A stretch of 64,000 nt of DNA from Paludibacteraceae bacterium (GTDB taxonomy: Bacteria; Bacteroidota; Bacteroidia; Bacteroidales; Paludibacteraceae), in contig JAFTSS010000053.1 in assembly GCA_017467185.1 (NCBI GenBank), positions 56,946 to 120,945 of the forward strand, read 5' to 3'. The translations under genes were made by a program, and so were the position numbers. Positions 1 through 8,003 of the stretch are shown here, one piece after another. The notes below the pieces were generated by a model that worked only from the letters and a program-made list of their open reading frames with translations, ran no database searches and had not been told where the DNA came from. How positions within the stretch are numbered: the stretch's first letter is position 1; each line of letters opens with the position of its first letter.

Positions 1-387
1 ATCGACCCTAATCAAGAACTTGACATTAAGATAAACACAGAAGAAAAACTCTCAATTCCAGAAGGTGTTGATGTATATGAAATTGATGGTCCTTATTTCT
101 TCGGTATCGCTAATAAATTCGAAGAGGTTATGAGCCGTATCAGTAAAAAACCAAAAGTAAGAATCATACGTATGCGTCGCGTACCATTTATGGATTCAAC
201 TGGTATTCACAACCTCGAAGTACTCATTGAACAATCTAAAAAAGAAGGCGTACAAATAGTGCTCTCAGGTGTAAATCCACAAGTACGTACTGCTCTTGAG
301 AAAGCCGAATTTACAAAACTTATTCCAACAGAAAATATTTGCTCAAACATCAACGTGGCATTAGAACGTTCGAAAGAACTTATCTAA
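1..387 (+). CDS. SulP-family anion transporter, C-terminal STAS domain (5' end outside window)
   Basis: The frame is open from base 1, so this is the tail of a longer gene. The visible 128 residues match a STAS domain as found behind the membrane part of SulP/SLC26 sulfate or bicarbonate permeases. They show a YEIDGPYFFG strand, then a conserved MDSTGIHNLE segment (the usual phosphoserine-type D-S-T-G loop) and the VNPQVRTALEKAEF helix. STAS domains sit in the cytoplasm and regulate transport. The first ATG in the window (130) is internal, because the domain clearly begins upstream. A free-standing anti-sigma antagonist is the alternative. The absence of a start and the SulP-like spacing favour the transporter. 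Confidence 0.8.
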   Translation: MDPNQELDIKINTEEKLSIPEGVDVYEIDGPYFFGIANKFEEVMSRISKKPKVRIIRMRRVPFMDSTGIHNLEVLIEQSKKEGVQIVLSGVNPQVRTALEKAEFTKLIPTENICSNINVALERSKELI

Positions 388-399
388 CATAAACAATAT

Positions 400-440
400 A
401 AAGCCTCTAAATCCGTTATAGTTTTTAGAGGCTTTATTTT
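400..440 (+). terminator. Rho-independent terminator after the SulP gene
   Basis: An 11-bp inverted repeat (AAGCCTCTAAA at 401-411, TTTAGAGGCTT at 424-434) is followed by a T-rich run. It closes the transporter transcript before the lipoprotein gene. Confidence 0.8.
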
Positions 441-451
441 AATTAGCAAAA

Positions 452-1135
452 ATGAAAACAACAAAACAAATATTTTTTATTTTAATCTTAATTCTAACTC
501 TATCATCTTGCGATTGGTTAGAACCTGAAGTAGAACAATCAAATCAAATATACCAAACAGCAGCCACACTAATACATGACACTTCAGGCAAAAACCTATT
601 TCTTACAGATGATAGTATTAAGTTACAACCTACAGAAGAAATAATTATCCCCGATAATAAAAAGGACTCTCTTCTAAATAAACGCTACTTTATAACATTT
701 CAAATTACAGAACAAACAACCACTCTATACACCATTAACTTACTCTCTTCTCAACAGATGAGAGAAATACCTATAACACCTATACAATCTATCAACGACA
801 CAACCAAATATACTAATCAAACTTTATTACTAAAGAATCTTTGGATATCTGGTTCGTATTTGAATATGATTACAGAAATACAAGGGTCGGGACAAAAATT
901 TCACAACTACAACCTACTATTTAGTCTTAGTCCTACATTGTCACCAGACACATTAAACTTAATAATGAGATACGATAATAATAAAGACAACGCAATATAT
1001 ACTCTACAAGAAGCTACAACTTACAATCTCAAGGAATTTATTAACTCTGAAAAAGATAGTGTAATAATTCGCTTCCATTATAATTCATATTATCCAGAAT
1101 ACAATACAATCTATATAAAAACAAGTACAAAATGA
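452..1135 (+). CDS. Hypothetical lipoprotein
   Basis: This 227-residue protein has an N-terminal hydrophobic helix ending in the lipobox LSSC (cysteine about residue 20), so it should be an outer-membrane or periplasmic lipoprotein. I recognise no domain in the rest, which is rich in Thr, Asn and Ser with beta-type alternation. Its stop overlaps the start of the next gene by 4 bases (ATGA), so the two are translationally coupled. The partner is a T9SS cargo protein, which suggests that the lipoprotein works at the cell surface with it. Function unknown. Confidence 0.7.
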   Translation: MKTTKQIFFILILILTLSSCDWLEPEVEQSNQIYQTAATLIHDTSGKNLFLTDDSIKLQPTEEIIIPDNKKDSLLNKRYFITFQITEQTTTLYTINLLSSQQMREIPITPIQSINDTTKYTNQTLLLKNLWISGSYLNMITEIQGSGQKFHNYNLLFSLSPTLSPDTLNLIMRYDNNKDNAIYTLQEATTYNLKEFINSEKDSVIIRFHYNSYYPEYNTIYIKTSTK

Positions 1136-1755
1136 AAAAAATAACAATTTTAATACTCTGTATAACATCGGCTTTATCATTGTATGCCCAATTTAATATA
1201 ACCAACCCACAAGGTTATATTAAACTCACAGACAAACAATACAACCTTGATGCCCTCATTATATTAAATGGTATAGACGGCAACACTATGATAAACTACA
1301 CAGGAACAGAATCAATAGAATGGCGTTACACTATCAATGGGGAAAATTTCAATTCTACACAAAAAGAGATATTTCCTGAATCTGATGTGCTCTACTCTAT
1401 TTATGTGAATGGTTCTGCCCAATACCACATCTATACATTAGACTATACTCAATATTTACCACAACTAAATTCTTTAGAAGTAGTAGAATCAGAAGAAAAT
1501 AAATGCCAACAAATAACTATTAATGTTGATGCCTCAATTCCAGAACTCAAATATCTCGACCGCACAAATTCCACACAAACGCTCGAACGCGAGTTTACCC
1601 TAAGTTATGATAACGCAGCTTGGCAAGACTCTTCATGGGTAGATGTAACTACCGACACCATAATTTCTCAATTCTCAATTCTCAATTCTCAATCCCTGCA
1701 CCCTACAAATCAACCACATTCAAACTATATGGCGACAAATGGGCAGAACAACTAA
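1132..1755 (+). CDS. N-terminal part of a T9SS type B secreted protein, interrupted at a heptamer repeat
   Basis: The reading frame starts with a signal peptide (MKKITILILCITSALSLYAQ) and continues as a beta-rich secreted protein. Shortly after base 1662 it enters a heptanucleotide repeat and stops at 1755. The rest of the protein, including the sorting domain, is in another frame (see 1620-2411). Adding one 7-base unit, or removing two, would fuse the two frames into one protein of about 425 residues. I therefore read 1132-2411 as one gene that is out of frame in this clone. It overlaps the upstream lipoprotein by 4 bases. Confidence 0.7.
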   Translation: MKKITILILCITSALSLYAQFNITNPQGYIKLTDKQYNLDALIILNGIDGNTMINYTGTESIEWRYTINGENFNSTQKEIFPESDVLYSIYVNGSAQYHIYTLDYTQYLPQLNSLEVVESEENKCQQITINVDASIPELKYLDRTNSTQTLEREFTLSYDNAAWQDSSWVDVTTDTIISQFSILNSQSLHPTNQPHSNYMATNGQNN

Positions 1756-2411
1756 ATATAACATCAGACACGATAATGACTGATTACTCAGCAATAGCCG
1801 TAAAATGTTACCCTAAAGGCACAATAGTTGAGCGAGAATACGAAAATGAAAAAGACCGCTCTTCTGATACTGAAGTCGAAGGTTCAGGACCCCTTGTTGT
1901 AGAATTTGAATCTCGAGCCAATCCACTTGATATAATGTATTACGAATGGTTTGTTTGCAACGTAGAAACACCCAATAACTATCAACGCTATAACGACGAA
2001 GACCTTCGCTATACATTCGAAAAAACTGGAGAATATAAAGTAAAACTCGTTGCAACGAGCAATACATGCGAATACACCGACTCATTGAATGTACGTGTTT
2101 TAGAATCCTACATTGAGGCACCAAACGTATTTACACCAAATGGCGATGGCATTAACGACGAATGGCGTGTGGCTTACAAATCTATCGAACGTTATCAATG
2201 TATAATCCAAAATCGCTGGGGTCGCACAGTTTTCAAATCGACCGACCCAGGTAAAGGTTGGAATGGAATGATAGGTACTCGTCCTGCTGCAGAAGGAACA
2301 TATTATTATGTTATCATTGCGTATGGAACTGACAAATTTCCAGCTACACACAAAAAAGCCGGACAACAAATGAAATATAAACTATCTGGCGACATCAATC
2401 TACTTAGATAA
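1620..2411 (+). CDS. C-terminal part of the same protein with T9SS type B (gliding-motility-associated) sorting domain
   Basis: The useful part runs from about 1698, since the codons before it lie under the frame of the upstream half. It contains a PKD-like beta domain (VVEFESRANPLDIMYYEWF, then GEYKVKLVATS). The final 90 residues are a classic type B sorting domain: NVFTPNGDGINDEW, then YQCIIQNRWGRTVF, then W-N-G and PAAEGTYYYVI. Such domains direct outer-membrane passage through the type IX secretion system. There is no start codon or signal peptide proper to this half, so the ATG at 1620 is probably not used and the protein depends on repair of the repeat frame. Confidence 0.75.
   Translation: MARLFMGRCNYRHHNFSILNSQFSIPAPYKSTTFKLYGDKWAEQLNITSDTIMTDYSAIAVKCYPKGTIVEREYENEKDRSSDTEVEGSGPLVVEFESRANPLDIMYYEWFVCNVETPNNYQRYNDEDLRYTFEKTGEYKVKLVATSNTCEYTDSLNVRVLESYIEAPNVFTPNGDGINDEWRVAYKSIERYQCIIQNRWGRTVFKSTDPGKGWNGMIGTRPAAEGTYYYVIIAYGTDKFPATHKKAGQQMKYKLSGDINLLR
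1662..1697 (+). repeat. Heptanucleotide tandem repeat (AATTCTC) inside a gene
   Basis: There are three perfect AATTCTC units at 1670-1690, flanked by degenerate units AATTTCTC and AATCCCT. It lies exactly where the two halves of the T9SS protein change frame. Length change by slippage would switch the frame. Confidence 0.85.
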
Positions 2412-2430
2412 TTTATAATGTACAAAAAAA

Positions 2431-2454
2431 AACGGAATCAAAATTGATTCCGTT
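2431..2454. terminator. Bidirectional terminator between convergent genes
   Basis: A near-perfect palindrome (AACGGAATCAA / TTGATTCCGTT) has an A-run before it and a T-run after it. It serves both the T9SS gene (+) and the PFOR gene (-). Confidence 0.85.
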
Positions 2455-2473
2455 TTTTATTTATATTCTATAG

Positions 2474-5400
2474 TTAGAATTTATCTACCATGCGTTGATA
2501 GCTCTTATAACGCCATTTAGCATTGTCTTCGGCTGCTTGGAAGAGTTCTTCTGCTTCGGCTGGATATTGTTTCATTACTGAAGCATAACGAACCTCACCT
2601 TTCAAGAAGTTTTTGAAGTTATCCCAATTTGGCTCTTTACTATCGAGTGTAAATGGATTCTTGCCCTCTTCTTCGAGTTGTGGATTGTAACGCCACAAGT
2701 GCCAGTAACCGCATGCTACGGCTGCTTCTTCCTCAGCTTGAGCTTTACCCATACCTGCTTTCAAACCATGGTTGATACATGGAGCGTATGCAATAATCAA
2801 TGATGGACCTGGATAAGCTTCTGCTTCACGAATTGCTTTGAGGCATTGAGCTTGGTCGGCACCCATAGCTACTTGAGCTACATATACATAACCATAAGTA
2901 GTGGCAATCATACCAAGGTCTTTTTTGCGTACGCGTTTACCTGCAGCAGCAAATTTAGCAATAGCACCAACAGGAGTTGATTTAGATGCTTGACCACCTG
3001 TATTAGAATAAACCTCTGTATCAAGAACAAGAATATTTACATCCTTACCAGAAGCAATAACATGGTCGAGACCTCCATAACCGATATCGTAAGAAGCACC
3101 GTCACCACCAATAATCCATTGTGAACGTTTAACAAGATAATGGTCAAGTGATGCAATCTCTTTACAAATATCGCAACCGCAAGCTGCTACTAATGGACGA
3201 ATTTGTTCTGCAAGTTCTTTAGAACGATCTGCATCGTCTTTTTCTGCAATCCAAGCATTAAACAAGCCTTTCAATTCATCTGAACAGCAAGTGCAAGTTT
3301 GTGCTTTAGTCATGAGTTCTACGAGACGAGCACGCATTTTATCGTTAGCGAGAGTCATACCAAGACCAAATTCGCAGAAGTCTTCGAACAAAGAGTTAGC
3401 CCATGCAGGACCTTGACCTTTTTCGTTAGTTGTATAAGGAGTAGAAGGTACTGAACCTGAGTAGATAGAAGAACAACCTGTTGCATTAGCCACGATTTGA
3501 CGATCGCCAAAGAGTTGTGTGATAAGTTTCACGTATGGTGTTTCGCCACAACCAGAGCAAGCACCAGAGAACTCAAAGAGTGGAGTTGCAAATTGTGAGT
3601 TCTTCACATTAGCTTTAGTATCAACAAGGTGTTGTTTTGTTTTAACATTCTTAACGAGATAATCCCAGTTTGCAGCTTCAGGCAATTCGCCTTCGAGTGG
3701 CACCATTTTGAGAGCAGGACCACCAGCTTTAGGGTTACCTGGACATACGTCAACACAGTTACCACAACCGAGACAGTCGAGCACACCTACTTGCATACGA
3801 AAGTGCATACCTTTCATTGCAGCAGGAGCTTTCATTTCGAGAGTATCTGCAGTAAATCCTGCTTTCTCTTCGTCAGTCATAACAAATGGACGAATACATG
3901 CGTGAGGACACACATACGCACATTTGTTACATTGAATACAGTTGTCGGCATTCCAAGTAGGAACAAACGCAGCCACACCGCGTTTTTCATATTTTGCAGT
4001 ACCTTGCATCCATGTGCCATCTTCGATACCTTTGAATGCAGAAACTTTCAACAAATCACCATCTTGAGCATTGATTGGACGAACAATTTCATTGATGAAT
4101 GCTGGGTCGTTATTTGCCTCTACTGCATCATCTTCGAGAGTAGCCCATGCTGGATCAACTGCTAATTGTTTGTATTCTCCACCACGATCAACAGCAGCAT
4201 AGTTTTTATTTACTACATCTTCACCTTTTTTGCCGTATGATTTAAGAATGAATTTCTTCATTTGCTCTACAGCCAAATCTACAGGTATTACCTCTGTTAT
4301 ACGGAAGAATGCCGATTGAAGAATTGTGTTAGTGCGATTACCAAGACCTATTTCTTGCGCAATTTGAGTTGCGTTGATATAATAAACTGTGATATTATTT
4401 TGTGCAAAATAACGTTTTACTTTATTTGGCAAGTGTTTAGCCAACTCTTCGTCGCTCCAAACTGTATTCAAAAGGAAAGTACCATTCTTTTGCAAGCCAC
4501 GAGTTACATCATACATACGAAGGTATGCTTGAACGTGACAAGCTACGAAGTTTGGTGTTGTTACCAAATAAGTTGAACGAATAGGTGTATCAGAGAAACG
4601 AAGGTGAGAACATGTGAAACCACCTGATTTTTTAGAGTCGTAAGAGAAATATGCTTGACAATATTTATTAGTGTTGTCACCAATAATTTTGATTGAGTTT
4701 TTATTAGCACCCACAGTACCATCAGCTCCCAAACCATAGAATTTACCTCTAAACATATTACCAGCATTGATAGTAATATCTTCAAGTTTAGGAAGTGAAG
4801 TGAATGTTACGTCATCTTCAATACCAATTGTAAAGAGATTTTTAGGTTGAGGCAATGCCAAATTTTCAAACACAGAAAGAATTTGAGCTGGAGTTGTATC
4901 GTTTGAGCCAAGACCATAGCGACCACCCACTACGATAGGAGCATTTTCTGTACCATAAAGCACATCTTTTACATCCAAATAAAGAGGTTCGCCAGTAGCA
5001 CCTGGTTCTTTTGTACGGTCAAGAACAGCCACACGTTTAGCTGATTTTGGAAGCGTAGCCAAGAAGTGTTTAGCTGAGAATGGACGATAGAGGTGAACTG
5101 CTACGAGACCCACTTTTTCGCCTTTTTCCATCAAGTAATCAATAGCCTCACGAATAGTTTCTGTAACAGAACCCATAGCGATGATTACGCGCTCAGCATC
5201 TTCTGCTCCATAATAATCGAACAAACCATATTTGCGACCTGTAATTTTAGAAATCTCATTCATATACTCTTCCACAATTGCAGGCACAGCATTATAATAG
5301 CTATTAGAAGCCTCACGATGTTGGAAGAACACATCTGGGTTTTCAGCCATACCACGAGCTACTGGACGCTCTGGAGTCAATGCACGATTACGGAATGCTT

Positions 5401-6004
5401 TCAATGCATCTTGGTCAATAAGACCAGCGAGATCTTCATTCTCAAGCAATTCAATTTTTTGTATCTCGTGAGAAGTACGGAAACCATCAAAGAAGTTGAT
5501 GAAAGGTACACGACTCTTAATAGTAGAAAGGTGGGCTACACCAGCCAAATCCATAACCTCTTGCACCGAACCTTCAGCCAACATTGCAAAACCTGTTTGA
5601 CGGCAAGCCATAACGTCTTGGTGATCACCAAAAATAGACAAAGCATGTGAAGCCAAAGCTCTAGCTGAAACATGGAATACGCAAGGCAACAATTCGCCTG
5701 CAATTTTATACATATTAGGAATCATCAACAAGAGACCTTGTGATGCAGTATATGTAGTTGTGAGTGCACCTGCTTGAAGCGAACCATGTACTGCACCAGC
5801 AGCACCACCTTCTGATTGCATTTCTTGAACAAGAACAGTCTCACCGAAAATATTTTTACGTCCGGCAGCAGCCCATTCATCAACATACTCCGCCATTGTA
5901 CTTGATGGAGTAATTGGATAGATAGCAGCCACCTCACTAAACATATATGAAATATGTGCAGCTGCTTGGTTACCATCACATGTAATAAATTTCTTTTCTT
6001 TCAT
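2474..6004 (-). CDS. nifJ: Pyruvate:ferredoxin (flavodoxin) oxidoreductase
   Basis: The gene encodes a single-chain PFOR of 1176 residues, the usual length. It converts pyruvate and CoA to acetyl-CoA and CO2 and passes electrons to ferredoxin. It begins with the pyrimidine-binding thiamine domain (YPITPSSTMAEYVDEWAA) and has two [4Fe-4S] ferredoxin motifs near residues 688-755 (CIQCNKCAYVCP, CLGCGNCVDVCP). The C-terminal thiamine domain includes CSGCGETPY and the Mg-diphosphate loop GDGASYDIGYGGLDH. Start and length agree with the family. It is monocistronic, with its own promoter about 115 bases upstream and a shared terminator downstream. It implies anaerobic fermentation. Confidence 0.97.
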   Translation of the reverse strand: MKEKKFITCDGNQAAAHISYMFSEVAAIYPITPSSTMAEYVDEWAAAGRKNIFGETVLVQEMQSEGGAAGAVHGSLQAGALTTTYTASQGLLLMIPNMYKIAGELLPCVFHVSARALASHALSIFGDHQDVMACRQTGFAMLAEGSVQEVMDLAGVAHLSTIKSRVPFINFFDGFRTSHEIQKIELLENEDLAGLIDQDALKAFRNRALTPERPVARGMAENPDVFFQHREASNSYYNAVPAIVEEYMNEISKITGRKYGLFDYYGAEDAERVIIAMGSVTETIREAIDYLMEKGEKVGLVAVHLYRPFSAKHFLATLPKSAKRVAVLDRTKEPGATGEPLYLDVKDVLYGTENAPIVVGGRYGLGSNDTTPAQILSVFENLALPQPKNLFTIGIEDDVTFTSLPKLEDITINAGNMFRGKFYGLGADGTVGANKNSIKIIGDNTNKYCQAYFSYDSKKSGGFTCSHLRFSDTPIRSTYLVTTPNFVACHVQAYLRMYDVTRGLQKNGTFLLNTVWSDEELAKHLPNKVKRYFAQNNITVYYINATQIAQEIGLGNRTNTILQSAFFRITEVIPVDLAVEQMKKFILKSYGKKGEDVVNKNYAAVDRGGEYKQLAVDPAWATLEDDAVEANNDPAFINEIVRPINAQDGDLLKVSAFKGIEDGTWMQGTAKYEKRGVAAFVPTWNADNCIQCNKCAYVCPHACIRPFVMTDEEKAGFTADTLEMKAPAAMKGMHFRMQVGVLDCLGCGNCVDVCPGNPKAGGPALKMVPLEGELPEAANWDYLVKNVKTKQHLVDTKANVKNSQFATPLFEFSGACSGCGETPYVKLITQLFGDRQIVANATGCSSIYSGSVPSTPYTTNEKGQGPAWANSLFEDFCEFGLGMTLANDKMRARLVELMTKAQTCTCCSDELKGLFNAWIAEKDDADRSKELAEQIRPLVAACGCDICKEIASLDHYLVKRSQWIIGGDGASYDIGYGGLDHVIASGKDVNILVLDTEVYSNTGGQASKSTPVGAIAKFAAAGKRVRKKDLGMIATTYGYVYVAQVAMGADQAQCLKAIREAEAYPGPSLIIAYAPCINHGLKAGMGKAQAEEEAAVACGYWHLWRYNPQLEEEGKNPFTLDSKEPNWDNFKNFLKGEVRYASVMKQYPAEAEELFQAAEDNAKWRYKSYQRMVDKF

Positions 6005-6119
6005 AATAATACAAATAATGTTATTATTAGTTATTTCTTAAAAAAACTTTCAAAACTAAGATTTTCAAATAAATATAGGATATTTCAAACCCTATTTCCG
6101 CAAATAAGCAATTATCATG

Positions 6120-6127
6120 CAAAGATA
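6120..6127 (-). promoter_or_regulatory. -7 promoter element of the PFOR gene
   Basis: The minus strand reads TATCTTTG, matching the Bacteroidetes TAnnTTTG box. It would give a leader of about 110 bases. I see no clear TTG at -33. Confidence 0.55.
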
Positions 6128-6306
6128 CAAAAAAAATCAATACTAACCCACGATATTCTAATATTTTTTCAAAAAATAACACATTTTACAACAATATCTA
6201 AAAAAACAGAACTATTACACCTTAAATATATAATGCATGAGTATCTATTCTTAATATTCAAATAAAATAATTTATCAATAATAAGTCATATTTCACAATT
6301 ATTTTG

Positions 6307-6314
6307 TAACTTTG
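6307..6314 (+). promoter_or_regulatory. -7 promoter element upstream of the cysteine desulfidase-like gene
   Basis: TAACTTTG matches the Bacteroidetes -7 box. It is about 180 bases before the start codon, so the transcript has a long leader. The 489-base gap between PFOR and this gene holds the two divergent promoters and the leader described next. Nothing else is seen there. Confidence 0.6.
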
Positions 6315-6319
6315 CAAGT

Positions 6320-6493
6320 CAAATAACAAAAAGTGCGAGCCGAGTACCAAACATCTCGCTGTACAGACGCAATATATTGCGTCTCTACTACTCGTTACTA
6401 ATTTTTGCGATAAGCGAGTGCAAAAGCAAAGTCTTACTTTAATTATGCCGAGCAAAGCAAAAATCTTGAGTGAAACGAAAAAAAATCTAATAT
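6320..6493 (+). promoter_or_regulatory. Long structured 5' leader with a 20-bp palindrome
   Basis: The leader contains a perfect palindrome AGACGCAATATATTGCGTCT (6365-6384). It also has several GCGAG/CGAGC words that could pair with one another (for example GTGCGAGC near 6333 with GCGAGTGC near 6415). The palindrome arms AGACGCAA/TTGCGTCT recur in the terminator at 52184-52224. It could regulate the downstream gene or be a dispersed palindromic repeat. I recognise no known riboswitch. Confidence 0.4.
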
Positions 6494-7768
6494 ATGAAAC
6501 AACAAATCATTGACTTAATAAACCGCGAAGTCATCCCTGCTATCGGATGTACTGAACCTATTGCAGTAGCTCTTTGCACAGCAAAAGCTGCAGAATTACT
6601 TGGTACCAAACCAGAGAAAATCGAACTATTCCTTAGTGGTAACATCATCAAAAATGCTATGGGCGTTGGTATTCCTGGCACAGGTGGCATGATTGGTCTC
6701 CCTATCGCAGTGGCTCTTGGCGCACTCATTGGAAAAAGCGAATACCAACTCGAAGTGCTTCGCGACTGCAATTCTGAGGCAGTAGAATTAGGCAAAAAAT
6801 ATATCGACGAACGTCGCATAAACATCTCTCTTAAAGAGACTGACGAAAAACTCTATATCGAAGTTATCTGCTCTTCTGCCGACAAAAAATCGGTTGCAAT
6901 CATAGCAGGCAATCACACCAACTTCATTCATCTCGAATCTAATGGCGAAGTGCTCCACCACCAAGAACTTGGTGCATCACAAGAGGGCGAAACCAACACC
7001 GACCCACAACTTACTCTTCGTCAAGTTTGGGATTTTGCAATGAACACACCAGTAGAAGATCTTCGTTTTATTCTCAAAACTAAAGAATTAAACGATGCCC
7101 TCTCTAAAGAATCGCTCAATAACCATTTCGGTCATGAAGTAGGTTGCACCATCCGCGACTCTGTAAAAAAATACCAAATGTTTGGCGACTACACCTACAT
7201 GCACATCCTTTCACGCACTGCAGCTGCTTGCGATGCTCGTATGGCTGGTTGCCCTATGGCAGCAATGTCAAATTCAGGCTCAGGCAATCAAGGCATCTCT
7301 GCAACTATGCCAGTAGTTGTCTATGCCGAAGACCACAACGCCACTGAAGAACAAATGATTCGTGCTCTCACCCTCTCTCACCTCACCGTGATTTACATCA
7401 AACAAAGTCTTGGACGCCTTTGTGCTCTCTGCGGATGCGTTGTCGCTGCTACTGGCTCTGCTTGCGGTATCACTTATCTTATGGGAGGCACTTACCAACA
7501 AGCCGAATATGCCGTTAAAAACATGGCTGCAACTCTCACTGGCATGCTCTGCGACGGTGCTAAACCTTCTTGCTCACTCAAGGTAGCATCAGGTGTATCT
7601 ACTGCCGTTATGTGCGCTATGCTTGCTATGGAAAACAAATCGGTTACCGCTGTCGAAGGCATCATCGACGACTCTGTTGACCAATCAATCCGCAATATGA
7701 CCAAAATCGGTAAAGACGGCATGATGGCAACCGACCGCCTCGTCCTCGACATCATGACTAATAAATAA
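6494..7768 (+). CDS. L-cysteine desulfidase / UPF0597 (serine dehydratase alpha-like) family protein
   Basis: The 424-residue protein belongs to the CyuA/YhaM (UPF0597) family. These proteins are related to the alpha subunit of iron-sulfur serine dehydratase and to archaeal L-cysteine desulfidase, which splits cysteine to pyruvate, sulfide and ammonia. The N-terminal signature VIPAIGCTEPIAVAL is present. Cysteine-rich blocks that should bind a [4Fe-4S] cluster are also present (ARMAGCPMAAMSNSGSGNQG near residue 255; LCALCGCVVAATGSACG near 305). It is cytoplasmic and monocistronic. The exact substrate, cysteine or serine, cannot be read from sequence. Confidence 0.85.
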   Translation: MKQQIIDLINREVIPAIGCTEPIAVALCTAKAAELLGTKPEKIELFLSGNIIKNAMGVGIPGTGGMIGLPIAVALGALIGKSEYQLEVLRDCNSEAVELGKKYIDERRINISLKETDEKLYIEVICSSADKKSVAIIAGNHTNFIHLESNGEVLHHQELGASQEGETNTDPQLTLRQVWDFAMNTPVEDLRFILKTKELNDALSKESLNNHFGHEVGCTIRDSVKKYQMFGDYTYMHILSRTAAACDARMAGCPMAAMSNSGSGNQGISATMPVVVYAEDHNATEEQMIRALTLSHLTVIYIKQSLGRLCALCGCVVAATGSACGITYLMGGTYQQAEYAVKNMAATLTGMLCDGAKPSCSLKVASGVSTAVMCAMLAMENKSVTAVEGIIDDSVDQSIRNMTKIGKDGMMATDRLVLDIMTNK

Positions 7769-7863
7769 GTATTTTATTTTCAACATAAGTACATATTAGA
7801 TTTTTTGTAGGCTCTAAATATACAATCACAACTTTTAACTATCAAGGGAGACTAACTTTTTTC

Positions 7864-7907
7864 AAGTACAAGCCATAAATCATAATTTTATATGAAGGCT
7901 TGTACTT
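7864..7907. repeat. 11-bp inverted repeat (hairpin)
   Basis: AAGTACAAGCC (7864-7874) is complementary to GGCTTGTACTT (7897-7907). It lies in the 235-base gap after the desulfidase-like gene. On the minus strand it is followed by T-rich sequence, and on the plus strand the tail is weak, so it could be a terminator or part of an AAGTACA-type dispersed repeat also seen at 28935-29037. Confidence 0.5.
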
Positions 7908-7983
7908 AAAAATATATGAGAACAGAACAAACCAAACTTTCAAATAACCATATTTTCTTTACCTCCCAAAACAAAAAAATTTG

Positions 7984-7991
7984 TACTTTTG
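7984..7991 (+). promoter_or_regulatory. -7 promoter element very close to the flippase start
   Basis: TACTTTTG matches TAnnTTTG and ends 12 bases before the ATG at 8004. The expected transcript start leaves a leader of only about 6 bases. This supports ATG 8004 over the upstream TTG at 7989, which lies inside the promoter box. Confidence 0.55.
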
Positions 7992-8003
7992 TTAAAAACA
8001 AAA

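Noticed and set aside
3629..5650. Long plus-strand frames opposite the PFOR gene
   Set aside because: They are antisense shadows of a highly conserved gene, with cysteine- and histidine-rich nonsense composition.
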